Notes: generated from the letters alone by a model not told the origin. Shown: positions 1 to 7,037, counted from the stretch's first letter. The stretch: DNA of 7,052 nt from an uncultured Clostridia bacterium (GCA_934254835.1 CAKQMI010000042.1:1-7052), one strand, 5' to 3'. Numbers and translations: made by a program.

Positions 1-195
1 TCGGTCCATTTTTTATTATCTTTTTGCGGGATGAGCAAAACATCGGCAAAAAGCACCATATCCTGAGGTTTTTCGATAACGATGACAGTTTTTCATAAAT
101 CCGGTAAATGCACACAGAGAGCCGATCCATATAACTCAGGCATGACAAAAGCGCGCCCCCTTCCGCTGAATCTCTGCATCCACCGTAAAAATCAT
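1..195 (-). pseudogene. Broken type II pseudopilin-like (PulG/DUF1559-type) fragment, cut by window edge
   Basis: No intact frame exists here, but two frames read in order look like protein. From 195 one frame gives MIFTVDAEIQRKGARF and then stops. Shifting frame near a five-G run (minus-strand bases 160-156) gives AFVMPELYGSALCVHLPDL (about 154-96), a TGA at 95-93, and then in the same frame KTVIVIEKPQDMVLFADV followed by LLIPQKDNKKW to the edge. The V-x-KP-x-x-x-x-LFAD step followed by a Trp resembles the C-terminal part of pseudopilin-like prepilin proteins, which are numerous in Lentisphaerae, just before their usual H-x9-DG end. The conserved look after the stop suggests recent decay or sequencing errors. 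The opposite strand and third frame give nothing recognisable. The identification is tentative. Confidence 0.35.
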
Positions 196-212
196 GCCTT
201 ATTGAGCAGACA

Positions 213-356
213 CTAAATAAACGGCAGTGCTCTTCCGGTTTCTATCGGTATCGGCATTGAGAAAAGACTTGCGGTATCATCCTGAATGATTCCTTTATCT
301 TTCAAAATAGGAATTTCATCAAGGAACCAGTTTATATACTCTTTCTTTTTTGCCAT
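213..356 (-). pseudogene. 47-residue remnant resembling the N-terminus of a DUF2157-type membrane protein
   Basis: The ATG at 356 lies 17 bases after the stop of the propeller-like gene, on the same strand. It begins MAKKKEYINWFLDEIPILK and continues KDKGIIQDDTASLF (19-32). Leu-Asp-Glu-Ile-Pro with a following Lys-Gly-Ile-Ile and Asp-Thr-Ala resembles the cytoplasmic start of DUF2157 membrane proteins, which normally continue with several membrane helices over 300 or more residues. Here a TAG at 215-213 stops it after 47 residues, and no hydrophobic continuation appears in the other two frames before position 1. Only a weak GGAA sits about 9 bases upstream as a possible SD. Most likely a 3'-truncated remnant; a genuine short protein is possible. 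The family assignment is from memory of the pattern only. Confidence 0.4.
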
Positions 357-373
357 GGTGTATTTCCGGCTTT

Positions 374-1726
374 TTAATTTTTTGGGGTAATGAGAGTTAC
401 TTGAGCGTATTCCACAGCCAGTAGGGATTTGCCGTCTTTGGCAAAATATAAGCCGTTGACGGCGGGGTATTTCAAAGAAACGCCTTCGGGATATCGGGTC
501 AAATCCACGATCCCGGCACATCCGGCAGAGCTTTCACGCTGATATTTGGCATGACCAGTGCCGTTGCCCCCGGAATACAAAAGATATTTGCCGTTGTACG
601 CAATGGGACCTGCGACATTGTGCATCGAATTCCAAGTAATACCCAGATTTGACGGCATACCTTTCCAGAATGACTTCAAATAATCATTGATACGGCTGCC
701 GAGGACGGTCAATTTGTTCTCTTTTAGTGAATAAATGAACTGCATATTTATCCCGCAATCCGGTCTTGCCGCCCAGCTGTAAAGGTAGGAATCCTTGAAT
801 TTTGTAACATAATAAATATAATTCTGTTCATTGGTTCCGGGTAATGAAGCGATTTCAGTAAACTCATTTTTGCTCAAAGAATATTTGCCGAGTGCGCTTG
901 GCATACCGCTGTAAAAGAGAATTATCTCATCCGGCGCATTCCCCATGCCGCCTGCGAAAAATTTTGCCTGCGGATTATTTTGGAACAGCGACAGACTTTT
1001 TCCTGCCTGATTGGCGGCAAAGTGGGTCTTCCGGGCTTTGCCCTGTCGGTCACAGCTCATCAACTGTTTTTCGCCCAGCAGCATCAAACGGTCGTCCTGA
1101 AGCCAGAGATCCTTGATGATAAAGGGAAAGTGCGACAACCGGAACAGTACCTTTTTGCTGGGTTGCGAAATCCACACATAGCGTCCTTCAGTGGCAAGCA
1201 GGACATCTTTATCAACTTTTATTGTCATAAACATTCCCAAAGCATCACCGCCGCCGTCACGCAATTTAGGCAAACTCCAGCAGAGTTCCGGAGCAGCGTT
1301 ACCGGAAATACGGTATATCTGATAATCAAAGTTGTCGGCGGTCAGAAAATAGATATTGCCCTTGTCATCACTGGTTGAGGTATAGATTTTTTGTGTTCCC
1401 GTAACTTGCCAGAGTTTTTCTATTTTCCACGCCGGATTTTTCGCCTGCAATTCAGCTTCTTTGGCGGTATCGCGGCGGTGAAAATTACGGCTGCTGTGCC
1501 AGAAGTTTTGTAATTGAGCTTGATCCTTAAACATTCCACCTGAAGGCATTTGGGCGAATGGATCAAGTGTTTTTACCGGCACTTTTTTTACCGGTGTTTC
1601 CTTTTTTGCAGTTGGCTGTTGTGATGGCGTTTCTTTCGCAACAGTTTTATCCTCTTTATCTGATTTGAAAAAGAAAAAATATCCTCCTGCGGCAGCTAAA
1701 ATCAACAGCAGTAAAAGCTTTTTCAT
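374..1726 (-). CDS. Membrane-anchored beta-propeller-like protein
   Basis: From the ATG at 1726 this is 450 residues. Residues 2-20 form one hydrophobic helix after KK and before a charged KSDKEDK stretch, with no good cleavage site and no lipobox, so it is probably an uncleaved signal anchor leaving the rest in the periplasm. Residues 21-55 are a Lys/Thr/Pro linker with ETPVKKVPV. Residues about 108-450 show repeated four-strand units with a strand, turn and DxxGN/DGK pattern: DDKGNIYFLTAD, KDVLLATEGRYVWIS, DDRLMLLGEKQLMSCD, DEIILFYSG, DSYLYSWAA, NGKYLLYSGG, KDGKSLLAVEY. This is consistent with a six- or seven-bladed propeller of the PQQ/WD-like kind, though no family signature is clear. It is the last long gene of the operon. 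A plausible role is binding or sensing at the inner-membrane surface. Gene call firm, fold moderate, function unknown. Confidence 0.85.
   Translation of the reverse strand: MKKLLLLLILAAAGGYFFFFKSDKEDKTVAKETPSQQPTAKKETPVKKVPVKTLDPFAQMPSGGMFKDQAQLQNFWHSSRNFHRRDTAKEAELQAKNPAWKIEKLWQVTGTQKIYTSTSDDKGNIYFLTADNFDYQIYRISGNAAPELCWSLPKLRDGGGDALGMFMTIKVDKDVLLATEGRYVWISQPSKKVLFRLSHFPFIIKDLWLQDDRLMLLGEKQLMSCDRQGKARKTHFAANQAGKSLSLFQNNPQAKFFAGGMGNAPDEIILFYSGMPSALGKYSLSKNEFTEIASLPGTNEQNYIYYVTKFKDSYLYSWAARPDCGINMQFIYSLKENKLTVLGSRINDYLKSFWKGMPSNLGITWNSMHNVAGPIAYNGKYLLYSGGNGTGHAKYQRESSAGCAGIVDLTRYPEGVSLKYPAVNGLYFAKDGKSLLAVEYAQVTLITPKN
1581..1594 (-). repeat. Short DNA repeat encoding TPVKKV linker, copy 2
   Basis: The same CCGGTAAAAAAAGT as at 5400-5413, here in the linker just after the membrane anchor of the propeller-like protein, encoding Thr-Pro-Val-Lys-Lys-Val. 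The run of seven A is a possible slippage spot, but both genes stay in frame through it. Confidence 0.5.
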
Positions 1727-1728
1727 GG

Positions 1729-3312
1729 TCACTTCTCCTTATATTTTTTATGTGATGATTTTACTTTTTCCAATAATCCGATATAGGCATTAACACTTGG
1801 GTAGTCGTACAGCTGATATGAATCAATACGCAAATTTTGATATTTTTTCAGCATGGCAAAAAGTTCTTCATATTTTGCTGATGCCGATTTGACCGTACAC
1901 TCTTTGGTATAAAGAAATGCGTTGCACTCCAGACTTTTTGCCATGATTTCCAACCCCGGACGGTTGCGCAAAAGTTCTGCCGTCGTGCGAGTCCACTTCT
2001 GCCGTTGAAGTGATGGTATGGCTTTCTGGTATTTGAAAAGATCTTCTGAAACATCGTACATATCTTGGGCAGAGATTTTTTTGCTCAACAGAGTTTGCCA
2101 CGCATTTTCTTTGGCTTGCAGATAACCGGCGTACGTTTCAAAAAGTTCCGGTTTCACATAGTTGAATTGCCAGATATCATCGCCCTGTAAAAAGATATTC
2201 CGGTTGGCTTCGAGAAAGTTCCAATAATCTTTGCGCAGCTTTTCCGGCAGAGTGTACTGACGGTAATAAATGCCGGATATGATCTGCATAGCGTTGCTTC
2301 GGCTGTCGGTGTGCGGTTTGAGCCATTGGGGGTGATGGATTATTTTCTGCAAGGCGGCGAACCAATAGGGGAAAAGGTCGGTCAATTTTTCATTTCCGGA
2401 AATTCCAAGATCAAAAAACTGCGGATCATCACTGTCAAGTGCAAAGGCGGCAAACTGTAATTTTTCCGCCAGTAAATATTTGTTGTCATCTCTGGCGATA
2501 CGGGCTTCGGAAGCGAAGCGGCGGGCTTCATCTTTGAGCGTATAACGTTTTTTTGATGATGGAGTTGAACAATGTTTATGCAGCTCGGACAAAACGGCTT
2601 GCAAATCGGTATCTTCTTTTTTGAAAACCGTTTTATTTTTTGCATCAATGGCGTAAACGGCAAAGATGATCTCTTCGGTATTTGCTCCGGGGTTGAGTTC
2701 AAAGTGGATGATCTCTGAACCGCTGACCGCCTCTTGGCAAGCTCCAGCCAGATTTTGTTCAAGAAGCAGTTCGACCAGATATTCGCGTTCCAGCAACATG
2801 GCGGGAGTCTGATTGATTGCCTGATTTATGGTTCGGGAATAGTTTTCCGCCCGGGGGAAGAGCGAATTGTGTAAATTATTGCGGATACCGGCAAAGGAGA
2901 TGATGCGGCGTTTGAAAAAATCTTTGCCGGAACTTTTGAGTTTTAATATTTCCGCTTTGATTTCCACACTTGTGCTGTCCAAATCGGCAGATAAATCCCG
3001 GTAAGCCAGCCGGAACCCGTATCTGGTTTCAAAAGCGGTCAGGATATTTTTCTGAACCGCAATAAAAATATCCGCTCCGGCGAAAAGCCGCGCCAGTTTG
3101 GCGGAACCGAATCGCTGAAGCAGAAAGTGTTCCTGATCGATCGCACTTATGTCAGAGCGCTCGACAAAATCGACCTGCCCGGAAAGTTGCGATTGGACAA
3201 GTTCAACCGCATTTTTTCCGGCAATATCCAATCCGAGCAGGGCGAATTTTACTTCTCCGGGAAATACTGCAAAAGTACAGAATAATATTGTTAAAAGCAG
3301 AACTTTTTTCAT
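1729..3312 (-). CDS. Exported protein with divergent CsgG-like N-terminus and helical/TPR-like C-terminus
   Basis: This is a 527-residue exported protein. A signal peptide covers about residues 1-19 (KKVLLLTILFCTFAVFPGEV); the cysteine at position 12 is not in a good lipobox. Residues 22-90 look like a shortened CsgG fold: KFALLGLD, DFVERSDISAIDQEHFLLQ (48-66) and ARLFAGADIFIAVQ (74-87), parallel to VERAELDVALNEL and GAKILITGSL in the first gene of the operon. A second similar block follows at 137-190: IISFAGIRN and then AMLLEREYLVELLLEQNLAG. Residues 256-300 read like a TPR hairpin ending ALDSDDPQFF, and the rest (300-527) is predicted all-helical with many Tyr and Trp. Its ATG overlaps the previous stop in ATGA and has no SD within reach. 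Its stop lies 2 bases before the next ATG. No enzyme motif is seen; a structural or assembly role in the envelope is inferred. Confidence 0.85.
   Translation of the reverse strand: MKKVLLLTILFCTFAVFPGEVKFALLGLDIAGKNAVELVQSQLSGQVDFVERSDISAIDQEHFLLQRFGSAKLARLFAGADIFIAVQKNILTAFETRYGFRLAYRDLSADLDSTSVEIKAEILKLKSSGKDFFKRRIISFAGIRNNLHNSLFPRAENYSRTINQAINQTPAMLLEREYLVELLLEQNLAGACQEAVSGSEIIHFELNPGANTEEIIFAVYAIDAKNKTVFKKEDTDLQAVLSELHKHCSTPSSKKRYTLKDEARRFASEARIARDDNKYLLAEKLQFAAFALDSDDPQFFDLGISGNEKLTDLFPYWFAALQKIIHHPQWLKPHTDSRSNAMQIISGIYYRQYTLPEKLRKDYWNFLEANRNIFLQGDDIWQFNYVKPELFETYAGYLQAKENAWQTLLSKKISAQDMYDVSEDLFKYQKAIPSLQRQKWTRTTAELLRNRPGLEIMAKSLECNAFLYTKECTVKSASAKYEELFAMLKKYQNLRIDSYQLYDYPSVNAYIGLLEKVKSSHKKYKEK
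1735..1740 (-). promoter_or_regulatory. Shine-Dalgarno AAGGAG that selects the ATG at 1726
   Basis: The minus strand reads AAGGAGAAGTGACCATG. AAGGAG is 8 bases from the ATG at 1726 but only 2 from the in-frame GTG at 1732, so the ATG is the likely start. The site lies inside the end of the upstream gene, whose TGA (1731-1729) sits between SD and ATG. It is the only SD of this strength inside the operon and may let the propeller gene be translated independently of its neighbours. Confidence 0.75.
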
Positions 3313-5000
3313 AATCTGATTTTCAAAAAGCCTTTTTTACTTCCGGGTTCGATATTGATGCGGATGCGTTGCGGACATTTACCGTAAGTGTTGGCTCCCA
3401 TTCCGTTGTGTGTGGATATTTTGCCGTCGGAATATTGCATTTGTGTCCAAATTGCTGAACTTGGCGGAGTCGGGAACGATTTACCGTTGGCATAGTGCGG
3501 CATAATGACGAAGTTGAAACGGCCGGGTTTGATAAAAATATCCACATAATTCTGTTGAGTATCCTGCCGGATTTCCAGGAGATAGAAATTGCCTGCCGGA
3601 ACATTTTCCCGTGTGACTTTGATCGCCTCTGGATTGCTGACTTCAAAACGGAAACGCTCACTGCTGTTATCCTCATCAGAACCGAAATAGCGGCGATATT
3701 GTGCTTTTGCTTCGGGATAAACTTCGGCAAGCTGTTTCAAGGCTTTGCGGTATACATCCTCTTTCATCATCGTGCGTTCACGTTCCAACGCCGATAATGA
3801 TTGAGCGTAAAACGATTGTCCCTTTTGCGGATTGTATTGGGCGGGAATATTGTATTTTCCTGCCAGATAGAGCAGCTTCCAGTATCCGGTATGATTAGTT
3901 TTCTGCCGCAGAAGCATAGCAATAATTTCCGGATTGCCGCGTTCTGCCGCCTGTTTGAAGGCATTTTCCTGATCTTTGAGCGGAAGCTGGAAAATTTTGA
4001 ATATTTCACAGACCGGGTGATCGCTCCGGCTGGCAAGCATTTTCCGATATGCGGCGGCTTTCCGCTTATCACCTCCTGCATTATAGATCGAAACAAGTTT
4101 TGCTGAACTTTGGTTGGGATCAGGGAGCAGAGAAAGCAGAAATTTTGCCTTATCCAAATCCAACTGATAGTGTTTGCAGGGTGTTTTCTTATACGCTTCA
4201 AGCTCTTTGATCGCTGATTTCAGCAGTTGATATGCTTTATCAGGATCATATACATTATATTTGTTTTGTGGTGTAATAAGAATTGCCGCGATCATGATTT
4301 TTGCCGGAATGTGTCCGGCTTCGGCGGCTTTGCGGATATCATTATAATTACTGCCCAAACCGATGGGATCGGTACTGTAATTTTCGAAGTTGGAAAATGT
4401 TATGCCGTACAGCGCATCAATGCTGCCAAACTTTACCGCAGTCTGCCGCAGATGTTCACCGGAAACACTCCGGTCAGGATTGCTTCTGGACATCGCCGCC
4501 CAGATGGATGCTCCGGCGATATTGCCCATGATGCGGGTCTTTTCAAAGTAACAGTTTTTCAGCGGCTGTTTGCCTTTAAGATTGATTTTCTGATTGACAA
4601 CTCTGCCGTGCGCGTTCCACGCTTTCAGAGTTACAGAACGCTGATTGCCGACCGGCGGAACCAGCATTTTGCGCCAAACTCCACGGAACTCTTCGCTGTG
4701 AAAGCGGCTCCCCGGAAAACTGTCGTTGTATCCGGCAAGCATCCGGTCAAAATATTTTGCTGTCTTTTGGTAATCAATGCTTTGACCGCAGTACCCCCGG
4801 CTGTAAACCAAATAAAGCAATATCGAAGCAAAATGGTTGCGGGGACTTAACTCCTCTGCCATTTGCAAGGCTTCAGCGGTCTTTCCTGAATAAAGTTTTT
4901 GAGCAACCGGAAGATACTCTTCCAATTCAGCGTTGCGGTTGTCGGCAAATGCCGGAGCGATGCACAAAATTGCGAGGATGGCCAATAATAATTTTTTCAT
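3309..5000 (-). CDS. Secreted Sel1/TPR-like repeat protein with C-terminal beta domain
   Basis: This 563-residue protein has a clear Sec signal peptide (residues 1-19, cut after APAFA before DNR). Residues about 25-440 are mostly helical with degenerate Sel1/TPR units. The best are HFASILLYLVYSRGYCG with DYQKTAKYFDRMLAGY (56-91), SNYNDIRKAAEAGHIPAKIMIAA (217-239) followed by DPDKAYQLLKSAIKEL, and ENAFKQAAERGNPEIIAMLL (345-364). The paired Ala-Ala-Glu-x-Gly steps are typical of Sel1 repeats, which act as protein-binding scaffolds. Residues about 448-563 switch to a beta-rich domain (FYLLEI, YVDIFIKPGRFNFVIMP, RIRINIEP) that I cannot name. The ATG overlaps the preceding stop in ATGA. The nearest SD-like GGGAG lies 14 bases upstream, too far for ordinary initiation, so translation probably depends on coupling. 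The likely role is an exported scaffold; no catalytic motif is visible. Confidence 0.85.
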   Translation of the reverse strand: MKKLLLAILAILCIAPAFADNRNAELEEYLPVAQKLYSGKTAEALQMAEELSPRNHFASILLYLVYSRGYCGQSIDYQKTAKYFDRMLAGYNDSFPGSRFHSEEFRGVWRKMLVPPVGNQRSVTLKAWNAHGRVVNQKINLKGKQPLKNCYFEKTRIMGNIAGASIWAAMSRSNPDRSVSGEHLRQTAVKFGSIDALYGITFSNFENYSTDPIGLGSNYNDIRKAAEAGHIPAKIMIAAILITPQNKYNVYDPDKAYQLLKSAIKELEAYKKTPCKHYQLDLDKAKFLLSLLPDPNQSSAKLVSIYNAGGDKRKAAAYRKMLASRSDHPVCEIFKIFQLPLKDQENAFKQAAERGNPEIIAMLLRQKTNHTGYWKLLYLAGKYNIPAQYNPQKGQSFYAQSLSALERERTMMKEDVYRKALKQLAEVYPEAKAQYRRYFGSDEDNSSERFRFEVSNPEAIKVTRENVPAGNFYLLEIRQDTQQNYVDIFIKPGRFNFVIMPHYANGKSFPTPPSSAIWTQMQYSDGKISTHNGMGANTYGKCPQRIRINIEPGSKKGFLKIRL

Positions 5001-6115
5001 TTTTTCTTTTTTATCTCCCGATAAAATACTCTTTTGATATATTTTTTATATTCTTGTTTCCCATCACTTTCAAAGTCGATCCGGCGGCAGTTGTACGGCA
5101 AACGCATAATTGGAGTTCCATCCGGCAGATAACCGCCATCTTTATCCAGCGGACGGTCGTTTTTATCAAAAATCCCCGTACTCCATCCCCACACAACGCG
5201 GTCGAGTGCCACTATATATTCAAAGTTTTCCGGAATCTCCGGCGGATTTAATAGCAGGGTTATTTTCTGATTGCCATTGGAGGGATTTTTGTCAAAACGC
5301 AGTTGCTCATTTACGATTTTTGCATCAAACAATGCGGGGAAATCCGCTTCGATATGGGAAATAAATTTTTCTATGGGTATGGCAACTTCCACCGGCTCAA
5401 CTTTTTTTACCGGAGTTGGCTTGGGGGCAACATTGCGGGGAGAAACGGGAGTTCCCTCTTCTTTTTTTAAAGCGGCGCGTTCGGCATCTTTTGCCTTGTC
5501 CGCCTCTAATTCATCCAGCAGCCAGTTGGTGGTGGAAACCTGTTTTCTGCCCCAGACAAAAAGTGGAACAGCGGCAGAAATATTGATGCTGCTCAAAGCG
5601 ATACCGGGGGATTTTTCTTTCAGCGAGATCATCGTAAAGAAGCGGAATGTCGGAACTTGTTCATCGCAAAAAATACACTTCAACTGTTCGGGGGTGATAT
5701 TGAAATCCACGCTCAAAGATTTTTTGCCGCTTACCGGAAAATCCTTTTCCAAAAAAAGATCTTCGGATTTTCCGGTGCAGTTGTCATTTCTGAAATGGTA
5801 TCCGTACATTACCACCTTGACAACTCCGTGCGAGACGGCACCGCTCAATGCTTGAGCGGTGAAACTTATCCGTAAAAGCCCCGGACGGGCTTTGGAACTG
5901 CCGGAATAAGATTTGATGCCGTAAAGCGGATGTTTGAGGAAAATCGTATTGTTTTTGACATCAATAAAGTCGCGCAACGGCTCCTCATCCCGGCGTCCGG
6001 AGATTGTCCTGCCGGGATTTAGGTCAAGAGTCCAATTCTCAACCGGAATGATCTCTGCCGACAATTGAAACACGGTCAGCAGAAATCCCGATATTCCCCA
6101 CAAAAGAGAGCGCAT
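4997..6115 (-). CDS. Secreted two-domain protein of unknown function with Pro/Lys linker
   Basis: I do not recognise this family. The chosen ATG at 6115 gives 372 residues; an in-frame TTG at 6121 would add two. A signal peptide covers residues 1-20 (hydrophobic core, cut near QLSA before EIIP). Residues about 25-190 are rich in beta strands, with strand-like stretches around GLLRISFTAQ, GVVKVVMYGYHF, KSLSVDFNI and IALSSINIS, as in a carbohydrate-binding-type beta sandwich; this is shape only. Residues about 200-245 are a charged helix and a Pro/Lys linker containing PTPVKKVEPV. Residues 250-372 form a second domain with ITLLLNPPEIP, YIVALDRVVWGWSTG and a very basic tail ending KKKK. The stop overlaps the next start in ATGA. 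Export and co-transcription suggest an envelope role. The gene call is firm; function is open. Confidence 0.85.
   Translation of the reverse strand: MRSLLWGISGFLLTVFQLSAEIIPVENWTLDLNPGRTISGRRDEEPLRDFIDVKNNTIFLKHPLYGIKSYSGSSKARPGLLRISFTAQALSGAVSHGVVKVVMYGYHFRNDNCTGKSEDLFLEKDFPVSGKKSLSVDFNITPEQLKCIFCDEQVPTFRFFTMISLKEKSPGIALSSINISAAVPLFVWGRKQVSTTNWLLDELEADKAKDAERAALKKEEGTPVSPRNVAPKPTPVKKVEPVEVAIPIEKFISHIEADFPALFDAKIVNEQLRFDKNPSNGNQKITLLLNPPEIPENFEYIVALDRVVWGWSTGIFDKNDRPLDKDGGYLPDGTPIMRLPYNCRRIDFESDGKQEYKKYIKRVFYREIKKKK
5400..5413 (-). repeat. Short DNA repeat encoding TPVKKV linker, copy 1
   Basis: The minus strand reads CCGGTAAAAAAAGT, identical to bases 1581-1594 in the propeller-like gene; four further bases on one side match with one mismatch. 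It encodes Pro-Val-Lys-Lys-Val in the linker of the two-domain secreted protein. Shared origin or similar codon choice are both possible. Confidence 0.5.
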
Positions 6116-6122
6116 CAGCAAA

Positions 6123-6130
6123 TCCGTCCT
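6123..6130 (-). promoter_or_regulatory. Shine-Dalgarno that decides between TTG and ATG starts
   Basis: The minus strand reads AGGACGGATTTGCTGATG. The AGGA lies 5 bases from the TTG at 6121 and 11 from the ATG at 6115; the second GGA lies 7 bases from the ATG. ATG is preferred because it is the commoner codon and GGA has normal spacing, but TTG is not excluded. The protein differs by only two residues. Confidence 0.5.
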
Positions 6131-6131
6131 G

Positions 6132-7037
6132 TTATTTCATCACCGGGAAAAAGTCTCCGGCAAGTTTCAACGCGGTCTGGGCAATGGCCTCTTTGGCGGC
6201 GATGATATAGGTTCCGCCCGCCAGAGTTTCTCTTGCCGCGCCGGTGGCAAGAAGCTTTTTATCTTTGTTGTAAATCGAAAGTTCCAAGCGGGCAGCTGCC
6301 GAGGTGAATTTGTGATAATTTCCGGCATTGGCGGCGATCGCTTCGCCGATGACGGCATAGTCCGCTTCATTTTGGGTATTCACCACTTGGAAATCCAGAG
6401 CGAGCAAAAGTTTTTTCAATTCAGTTTCCGCAGCCGGATCAGGCACACTTAAAGCAATATCTTCTTTGACTTTTACAAAAACTTTGCGCTGTTTGCCCTG
6501 AACGACCTTTTTCAACCGGCTTAAAACCTCTTCTTTATTCTGCTCTTTGGGCAGAAGTTTCGCGCTCTGCTTTACCAAAATAGCGGAAACTTTCGGGGCA
6601 AGCATCGGCACGAGGGAAGTAAAATCTTCAGTTCCGCTGGCACTTGCACCGAGAACGCGGCTGGTTTCAGTTCCGATGATCTTTACAATGACAAAATTTT
6701 TACTGCCGGACTTGCACAATGAACCGGTGATAAGGATTTTTGCGCCGATGAAGCGGCCGAGTTTTACCTGACTTTCCTTACTGGTCAAACCAACTGCGGA
6801 GAGTTGCAATTCATTGAGAGCTACATCAAGTTCCGCACGTTCAACCATATCGGCATTGCCGGATTCCATCAACGCGATATTTAAAAGTTCGGCAACGGAC
6901 TTGCCCATATCGGTACTGGCAGCTTGACGGTCGCGGGACTCAAACGGCAATACCGCAACAGTCGGCACGATAACTACCTCTCCGGCAAAAACTCCGAGGG
7001 TGAACAGCATTGCTAAAATGGTTATGACTTTCTTCAT
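6132..7037 (-). CDS. Exported CsgG-family (curli-assembly/LpoB-like fold) protein
   Basis: This 301-residue protein has a Sec signal peptide at residues 1-18, with a likely cut after GVFA before GEV and no lipobox cysteine. Residues 27-135 follow the CsgG/TolB-N pattern: a VAVLPFE strand (27-33), a helix ending MVERAELDVALNELQLS (64-80), then RFIGAKILITGSL (95-107) and a strand pair ending in ASASG. That VERxxLxxxLxELxLS...GAxxLxTGS series is the family hallmark. Residues 185-300 form a second alpha/beta region with EADYAVIGEA and a closing helix rich in Ala and Lys, as in other CsgG-like proteins of under-studied phyla. Known members form outer-membrane secretion pores or activate cell-wall enzymes; without a lipid anchor this one is probably periplasmic, and pore formation is not supported. 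It is the first gene seen in the operon, 10-17 bases upstream of the next. The start is fixed by a strong SD. Family assignment is fairly sure; function is unknown. Confidence 0.85.
   Translation of the reverse strand: MKKVITILAMLFTLGVFAGEVVIVPTVAVLPFESRDRQAASTDMGKSVAELLNIALMESGNADMVERAELDVALNELQLSAVGLTSKESQVKLGRFIGAKILITGSLCKSGSKNFVIVKIIGTETSRVLGASASGTEDFTSLVPMLAPKVSAILVKQSAKLLPKEQNKEEVLSRLKKVVQGKQRKVFVKVKEDIALSVPDPAAETELKKLLLALDFQVVNTQNEADYAVIGEAIAANAGNYHKFTSAAARLELSIYNKDKKLLATGAARETLAGGTYIIAAKEAIAQTALKLAGDFFPVMK

Noticed and set aside
93..95. TGA read through as an amino acid
   Set aside because: TGA ends several intact genes in this window in the usual way, and the same region also needs a frame change, so decay or error is simpler.
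82..216. 44-residue plus-strand open frame in the left end
   Set aside because: No SD, no recognisable sequence; the minus strand here carries the more protein-like text.
1..373. Rho-independent terminator after the operon
   Set aside because: No stem followed by a T run was found downstream of position 374 on the minus strand.
980..1378. 132-codon plus-strand open frame
   Set aside because: Antisense to the propeller-like gene; no family pattern.
1727..1732. GTG start for the propeller-like gene
   Set aside because: It is only 2 bases from the AAGGAG, too close; the ATG two codons later has proper spacing.
3260..3312. Lipoprotein signal in the second CsgG-like protein (Cys at residue 12)
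   Set aside because: The residues before the cysteine (Ile-Leu-Phe) do not fit a lipobox, and the hydrophobic core continues past it.
4227..4850. 207-codon plus-strand open frame
   Set aside because: It lies wholly antisense to the Sel1-like gene, which has a signal peptide, repeats and coupled overlaps. Its translation is Cys/Arg/Ile-rich with no recognisable domain.
4757..5251. 164-codon plus-strand open frame across a gene junction
   Set aside because: It crosses the ATGA overlap of two well-supported minus-strand genes. No SD or domain was found.
5271..5855. 194-codon plus-strand open frame
   Set aside because: Antisense to the two-domain secreted protein. The Ser/Phe-rich composition is what the reverse of Lys/Glu-rich coding sequence gives.
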